Shown here piece by piece: positions 40,730 through 45,582 of a DNA stretch of 45,582 nt. The notes beneath the pieces are model-generated. The model searched no databases, was not told the origin of the DNA, and saw only the letters and a list, made by a program, of their open reading frames with translations. Position 1 is the stretch's first letter; the number at the start of each line of letters is the position of its first letter. Position numbers and translations under genes: made by a program. Source of the stretch: Flammeovirgaceae bacterium (GTDB taxonomy: Bacteria > Bacteroidota > Bacteroidia > Cytophagales > Cyclobacteriaceae); contig JAJTGY010000034.1 in assembly GCA_021298015.1 (NCBI GenBank), forward strand, positions 1-45,582, read 5' to 3'.

Positions 40730-43700
40730 TTTTAGCATTTAATACCTTCATGTCGGATAACCATTACTGCCATCGCGCGGTGTGGAATGGTTTAATCATA
40801 TGGTTGCTCCTGATTCTTTCAACTGCAGCAAGCGCTCAGACTGGTGGAGGTAGCAGCGTTTATGTTGATATCGTTGGTCCAACGCAGGTCTGTGCGGACG
40901 GAGTAACTCTGTACTTGTATACAACCACCCAACAAGTCAACCTCGATTGGAATGTAGTAAATGGAGAGATATTTGATAATTACGGTGAGATATTTGAAAA
41001 TTACGGTGTCTCAATTGCAGTGAGATGGTGGGGTGCCGGATCGGTTTCCGCGAGCGGCTCCTCTGTGTATTATGAGGAATATTGCTGGTTCAACGATGAC
41101 TGGCCAAACTTCGGGTGGGAATGCTATAATGTTCCAGTCTACAATTACTACTACTCAAATCCCCTGTGGGTGAATCCGATTTCAGGTGGAACAGTTGCCT
41201 CTCCACCACGAGCTTGCGGTAGTGGTAGCGGTACCCTCTCGTTGTTAAATGGGCCTGGTCCGGTTGTTCGGTGGGAAAGCTCAACCAACTTGAATACCTG
41301 GGTGCCCATCTCCAATACCTCAACCACTTTGACCTATTCTGGTGTTACTACCACTACGCATTATCGGGCGGTGACCAATCCGGGATGCACCGCTTATTCG
41401 ACAGTAGCCTCTGTTATCATTGACCCCGTGTCTGTCGGTGGCACGGTTTCACCGGCAGGTACGGTTTGTACTACGGGCAACGTGGTTTCTGTTACGCTGA
41501 GTGGACATTCGCCAAGCATTATGCGATGGGAGGTTAACACCGGTGGGGGATGGGCTCACGTAAATACCACCGCAAACCCATTAAGTTATACCTTATCAGC
41601 AGAATCAACCCAGATCCGGGCCTGGGTGCAAAGCGGCTCGTGCCCCGGTGTTGCTTCAACGGCCGTTACATTCAATCGTGCACCTCCGATGCCCACATAT
41701 ACTGCTTCCACCGATCCAGGTCCCGTTACACTAACGCGGGGCACACCCCCCGCCAACGTAGTTTGGTATTGGCAGGGCTCCAACCCGGGTGGAATCAGCA
41801 CCGCGAATTCGGCATTGACCTATGAGGTCAATGAGTCCGACTATTATTATCTGCGTGCACGGAACTCGGCTGGATGCTGGAGCAGCCCGTACGGGCAGTC
41901 GGTGGTGGTCACCGCACCTCCGTGTCAGATTACTGGCCCGCGCACAGGATGTGCAACCCAGACGTACCATTTCTCAACTGACTGCAACCCCACCGGCAGT
42001 TGGTCGGTCAATGGCGGTAACGTTGGTAGCGGTCCGTCATTAGAGTATTACTTCGGCTCACCGGGAACCTATTCAATTGCTTACACATACACGGAGACCC
42101 TTGAACCGGAAATTCCGGGATACTCTGAACAGGTGACCCTTAGCACCTCCATCTCGGTAGTCATTGGAAATTCTATTACCCCCACCATCACTTCGAACCG
42201 ACCCGGTTATTGCGACAGCGATCCCAATACCACCGTGCAGTTGTCTGTTGCTAATCCGGTGGCCGGGGTTACCTACCAATGGACTTCAACCCCGGCCGGG
42301 TATACAGGTACGGGCACTTCATTAACGGCCACCAATGTGGTAAACCCCACCACCTTCAACGTCACGGCCACTAATACCTCGTGCAGCGTAACGACTTCGT
42401 TTTTGTTTGACGTGGCCAAGACTCAGAGTCAACCGTCTGTATCCAATACGCAACCTTACCATAAGCGTTTGCTGGAATACTCCGGGTATAACCTGGGCAA
42501 CCATTACTGGCAGTCCACAACCTCCGGTCAATCTACCGCAAACCCGCTGGGCATTCCGTTTTATGCCACTGCCAATGGGACTTATTCGGTGCGCAGATAT
42601 TATCCTTCCGCCAACTGCTGGACCAACCCGCTCTCGGTCAGTGTTACGCTTCAGAATTTTACCCCTCCCTTACCCACCGTTCGACAAATTCTCGAACCGG
42701 GCTATACCGAAATCTATTTCTTCGATGATGACCGCCAGCACATCCTTACGTTTGCCGATTACTTCTGGGTGACAGGCGCATCTTCCACCACGATCGTTCA
42801 ACAATACAACGAGGGATTGGTGACTAAAGGATCGCGTATTCAGCAATCCGGTACCTACTACTTGCGAGGTCGTGATAAAGACACCGGCACCTGGGGGCCA
42901 GCTCTTACCGTCACCATCACGGTACGCCCCGATAATTCCATCAACTCGATTACTACCCGCCAGTTTGACGGCACTGCGGCAGAAGTAACGGTGGCGGAAA
43001 GTAAAGCCTATTTTGATGAACGGGGCAGATCGCTTCAAACGCAGACCAAGAACCTGGCACAAAACGCAGTACTGGCCGCGCAGGGTTTTGAGGATAAGCA
43101 GGAACGCTCCGTGGGCTCCACCCTGGCCGCCCCCATTGGGACCAGTGATTTCCGGTTTGCGCCCTTCTTTGCACTCGCGCCCGATGGTAGTTCGTACTCG
43201 GCCAGACATTTTGATGAGCCCTCGAACCGCAATAATCCTACACCGCTGGATGAAACCGTGCCGGGCACATTGGGCTATTATTATAGCAGCCGTAACCCAG
43301 ACGCAACGGTTCCGAAAACCCAATTCCCTTACAGTCGGGTTGACTTTTATGAAGATGGTACGGGTGAAGCCCGAAAAGCCGCTGCTCCGGGCAACCAGTT
43401 TCGGATGGGGCAGGGTAAGGAGAAACTCAGCAACTCGTTCCCCATTCACAACGAGTTGAATCATTACCTCTCCAAACGTTCCATTTTTATTCCCGGCATT
43501 ACCACCTCGGTATCAACCTTGTTCCGCGGGGGTGTACAGCAGGTGGTCCGTGACGAAAACGGGCGGTACGCCATCTCCATTTCAGACAAGAACGGTAAAA
43601 CGTTGCTGACTGCCCGCGCGGGCTCCGCTTCGAACAACGTATTAGCCGTTACCAATACGGTGACGGCCGATGCTGCAGCTCCGCTGGTCTATTTTTATTT

Positions 43701-45069
43701 GCTGCATGATCAGGCAATCACCGTAAGTGGTGGGGTAAGCCAGTTGGAAAACCTGGTCACCAATACCACGTTCAGCTATACCGGCAGCACATTGCCGGCC
43801 GGATTTTACCGACTCAAACGGCAGAGCGGAACCACTACACTCACGTACACCAACTACTACCTCGATGTGGCCTACCAGTTTTATGACGATGCCGGTCGGT
43901 TGGTATGCTCGTTGTCGCCCAACGGTTTTGAAGCCATGCAAAAGCGGGGTATCAGCGATATCACGCAGCTTGACAAAACGAACTATGTGTACAACCACCA
44001 GGGTTGGCTATTGAGCCAAACTGAAACCGATGCCGGTGAAAGCAAGTACATGTATCGCAGGGACGGCAAGATCCGCTTTTCGGAAAATGCGCTTCAACGC
44101 CAGCGAGGCCGTTTTTCCTACACCCATTACGATGCACTCGGTCGCCCGATCCAATCGGGTGAGTACAAAGCCTCCACCGAAGTGTTCAACTCGGCCGCCC
44201 TGAAAAGTAAGCTGGAGTTTGCCAGCCAGGCGATATGGGCAGATGGAGACGTGACGGACTGGATCAAGACCACGTACGACTTGCCCGACAACGGTACAGC
44301 GGGTTTGCCATCGCTGAGTTTGCCCAACTTGTTTCAGGAAAACCAACCCTATGAGCAAACCTTCATGCGCGGAGCAGTATCGACCACCGAGAACGCCAAC
44401 ATCAAAACGTGGTACAGCTACGATGAACTGGGCCGCGTAAAGTGGATGATCCAGAAGCCAAAGGCACTCAGCCGCGTCTTCATTCTCGAGTATGAGTATG
44501 ACTTTCTGGGGAACGTGCTGAAAGTGGCGCAGCGTTCCGTAGAGGGCGGTGCGCAGCGCGAACGTTTTTACCACCACTACGAGTATGACCGCGATAAACG
44601 CCTGACGAAAGCGTACACCAGTCTGGATGGTGTTAACCGCACATTGCAAGCCAGCTATCTTTTTTATGTGCACGGACCCTTGAAGCGCATTGAACTGGCG
44701 ACCAACTTACAGGGCATTGACTTTGTGTACAACATTCACGGGTGGCTAACACAAATTAATCATCCGAACGATAGCCACGTTGATAATGACCCGGGGAAAG
44801 ACAGCCCTGTTAGCAATGGCATGAGAAAGGATGTTTTTGGAATGCTATTGGATTACTACGAGCGTTCCCTTAGCCCATCCGGTGTTACCTCCATGCAAAC
44901 TCCGGAACAGTATCACAAAATTCCCTCGCTGGATGGAGTCATGAACCCTAACATGGAGGTAGCCTTGTCCATTGATCCGATCAGTTTGTATAAATCTAGC
45001 ATGCGCCAGGTAATGACTTCATTTCAAGAGTTCGGGGCTGGCAACAGGGAAACGGGTAGAATGGATTAG
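40726..45069 (+). CDS. DUF6443/RHS-like protein with Ig-like repeats, C-terminally truncated (1447 aa)
   Basis: A signal/anchor segment (about 22-38, ending TAASAQ) is followed by several Ig-like/PKD-like repeats (about 45-700), each with Cys and Trp landmarks such as PTITSNRPGYCDSDPNTTVQL. From about 735 a DUF6443 domain follows (SINSITTRQFDGTAAEVTVAESKAYFDERGRSLQT), then YD-type repeats (YHHYEYDRDKRLTKAYTSLDGVNRTLQASYLF, VYNIHGWLTQINHPND). Related proteins normally continue into the RHS core and a variable toxin; here the frame ends soon after KDVFGMLLDYYERS with an unrelated-looking tail. Start overlaps the previous stop; an ATG at 40750 is an alternative. Confidence 0.83.
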   Translation: MILAFNTFMSDNHYCHRAVWNGLIIWLLLILSTAASAQTGGGSSVYVDIVGPTQVCADGVTLYLYTTTQQVNLDWNVVNGEIFDNYGEIFENYGVSIAVRWWGAGSVSASGSSVYYEEYCWFNDDWPNFGWECYNVPVYNYYYSNPLWVNPISGGTVASPPRACGSGSGTLSLLNGPGPVVRWESSTNLNTWVPISNTSTTLTYSGVTTTTHYRAVTNPGCTAYSTVASVIIDPVSVGGTVSPAGTVCTTGNVVSVTLSGHSPSIMRWEVNTGGGWAHVNTTANPLSYTLSAESTQIRAWVQSGSCPGVASTAVTFNRAPPMPTYTASTDPGPVTLTRGTPPANVVWYWQGSNPGGISTANSALTYEVNESDYYYLRARNSAGCWSSPYGQSVVVTAPPCQITGPRTGCATQTYHFSTDCNPTGSWSVNGGNVGSGPSLEYYFGSPGTYSIAYTYTETLEPEIPGYSEQVTLSTSISVVIGNSITPTITSNRPGYCDSDPNTTVQLSVANPVAGVTYQWTSTPAGYTGTGTSLTATNVVNPTTFNVTATNTSCSVTTSFLFDVAKTQSQPSVSNTQPYHKRLLEYSGYNLGNHYWQSTTSGQSTANPLGIPFYATANGTYSVRRYYPSANCWTNPLSVSVTLQNFTPPLPTVRQILEPGYTEIYFFDDDRQHILTFADYFWVTGASSTTIVQQYNEGLVTKGSRIQQSGTYYLRGRDKDTGTWGPALTVTITVRPDNSINSITTRQFDGTAAEVTVAESKAYFDERGRSLQTQTKNLAQNAVLAAQGFEDKQERSVGSTLAAPIGTSDFRFAPFFALAPDGSSYSARHFDEPSNRNNPTPLDETVPGTLGYYYSSRNPDATVPKTQFPYSRVDFYEDGTGEARKAAAPGNQFRMGQGKEKLSNSFPIHNELNHYLSKRSIFIPGITTSVSTLFRGGVQQVVRDENGRYAISISDKNGKTLLTARAGSASNNVLAVTNTVTADAAAPLVYFYLLHDQAITVSGGVSQLENLVTNTTFSYTGSTLPAGFYRLKRQSGTTTLTYTNYYLDVAYQFYDDAGRLVCSLSPNGFEAMQKRGISDITQLDKTNYVYNHQGWLLSQTETDAGESKYMYRRDGKIRFSENALQRQRGRFSYTHYDALGRPIQSGEYKASTEVFNSAALKSKLEFASQAIWADGDVTDWIKTTYDLPDNGTAGLPSLSLPNLFQENQPYEQTFMRGAVSTTENANIKTWYSYDELGRVKWMIQKPKALSRVFILEYEYDFLGNVLKVAQRSVEGGAQRERFYHHYEYDRDKRLTKAYTSLDGVNRTLQASYLFYVHGPLKRIELATNLQGIDFVYNIHGWLTQINHPNDSHVDNDPGKDSPVSNGMRKDVFGMLLDYYERSLSPSGVTSMQTPEQYHKIPSLDGVMNPNMEVALSIDPISLYKSSMRQVMTSFQEFGAGNRETGRMD
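40966..41007 (+). repeat. 21-bp tandem duplication in the DUF6443 gene
   Basis: GAGATATTTGATAATTACGG (20 of 21 bases) recurs immediately with one change, encoding EIFDNYG then EIFENYG. The duplication keeps the frame and lies in the N-terminal region after the signal segment. Confidence 0.85.
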
Positions 45070-45124
45070 AGCGTTGCATGAAAAAAACGAAAGGAGTGAC
45101 GAATTCAAAAAATAACAACGGGGT

Positions 45125-45582
45125 ATGAAACGATTAAAGACAGGTTTTTTGATAACCATTCTGGTTGTGCTGCAATGTAGATTTGTTTACGCGCAATGCA
45201 CCAGCCCTGCCCCCTCAGTTACGCCCGGCAGCCGCTGCGGTTCGGGTACCGTCTCCCTCTCGGCAAGCCAAACGGTGGCAGGCGTGTTTCGTTGGTACTC
45301 CACCTCCACGGGAGGCACGGCCCTTAGAACAAGTGGCACGGTTACGAGCGATACGTATGTCACCAGCTCCCTTTCCGCCACGACCACCTATTTTGTTACT
45401 TTCCACAATGGAACCTGTGAGAGCACGTCCCGCACGGCCGTAACCGCAACAATCAATCCAATGCCGGTTGCGCCCACAGCACCGGCCGCAAGTCGCTGCG
45501 GAGCCGGCACCGTTGCGCTATCGGCTACCAGCGCCACAGCCGGAACCTTCATCTGGTACTCAGCCAGCACGGGCGGCACGGT
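45125..45582 (+). CDS. Secreted Ig-like repeat protein, partial (runs off the right edge)
   Basis: An open frame from ATG 45125 to the last base with no stop (at least 152 residues). A signal peptide (about 1-24, ending VYAQ) is followed by two copies of a roughly 80-residue Ig-like repeat with landmarks RCGSGTVSLSAS, FRWYSTSTGGTAL, TTYFVTFHNGTCES, and in the second copy RCGAGTVALSAT, FIWYSASTGGT. This repeat is typical at the N-terminus of Bacteroidota surface proteins, including DUF6443 proteins, so a second paralogue of the upstream gene is likely but not proven. It begins 55 nt after the truncated DUF6443 gene. Confidence 0.85.
   Translation, partial: MKRLKTGFLITILVVLQCRFVYAQCTSPAPSVTPGSRCGSGTVSLSASQTVAGVFRWYSTSTGGTALRTSGTVTSDTYVTSSLSATTTYFVTFHNGTCESTSRTAVTATINPMPVAPTAPAASRCGAGTVALSATSATAGTFIWYSASTGGT

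Noticed and set aside
42670-43464. Long minus-strand frame of 264 codons inside the DUF6443 gene
   Set aside because: Lies opposite clear DUF6443 coding sequence and has no recognisable domain. The same applies to 38804-39643, 44008-44673, 13156-13932 and 7418-7960.

Overview
The window looks like a chromosomal segment of a Bacteroidota bacterium, probably order Cytophagales (inference). Grounds: GC near 50 % by eye, matches to the phylum's TAnnTTTG promoter element, few Shine-Dalgarno sites, and phylum-typical families: a six-domain S1 protein, an alpha-2-macroglobulin carrying a CarboxypepD_reg/TonB-plug-like insert ending in LTEVVVTGYG, and a DUF6443/SpvB-type YD-repeat locus. No taxon-specific marker was available.

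Layout. (1) 1-8830 is ordinary chromosome: a tiny membrane protein, HD hydrolase and TPR protein (minus strand), NTF2-like protein, lipoprotein, aldo/keto reductase, OmpA-like protein, an ABC ATPase plus TolC pair, and rpsA with a structured leader and strong terminator. (2) 8831-9160 holds tRNA-Cys(GCA), preceded by two 68-bp tandem copies that each begin with the first 14 nt of the tRNA. (3) 9160-23510 is an accessory island next to the tRNA: HTH protein, membrane protein, small relaxosome-type protein and HxH relaxase; then a six-gene type I restriction operon (HsdM, HsdS, UDG-fold protein, AlbA/Schlafen-type ATPase-like protein, HsdR, YgjP-like metalloprotease); then a three-gene module that looks like a toxin-antitoxin-SecB-like chaperone (TAC) system behind a perfect palindrome. 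No integrase and no right attachment site are visible. (4) 23510-26590 holds a metallophosphoesterase and a free-standing intein-like LAGLIDADG endonuclease with C-terminal helicase-associated repeats. (5) 26590-32820 holds a 1845-aa alpha-2-macroglobulin and a frameshifted NarL-type response regulator. (6) 33082-end is a surface-protein locus: Skp/OmpH-like protein, lipoprotein, a 2001-aa SpvB/YD-repeat protein, a small secreted protein, a 1447-aa DUF6443 protein that appears truncated, and the start of another Ig-repeat protein running off the edge.

How they work together. The restriction operon is tightly packed (overlaps or gaps of 1 to 13 nt), so its accessory proteins are probably co-expressed with the enzyme. 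Its HsdM carries Lys where the catalytic NPPF motif needs Asn, so either methylation is lost or the base call is wrong. A 25-codon relic just upstream resembles the N-terminus of a different HsdR, suggesting replacement of one restriction system by another. The most unusual items are the free-standing intein-like endonuclease, the TAC-like trio, the HsdM substitution and the tRNA-leader duplications.
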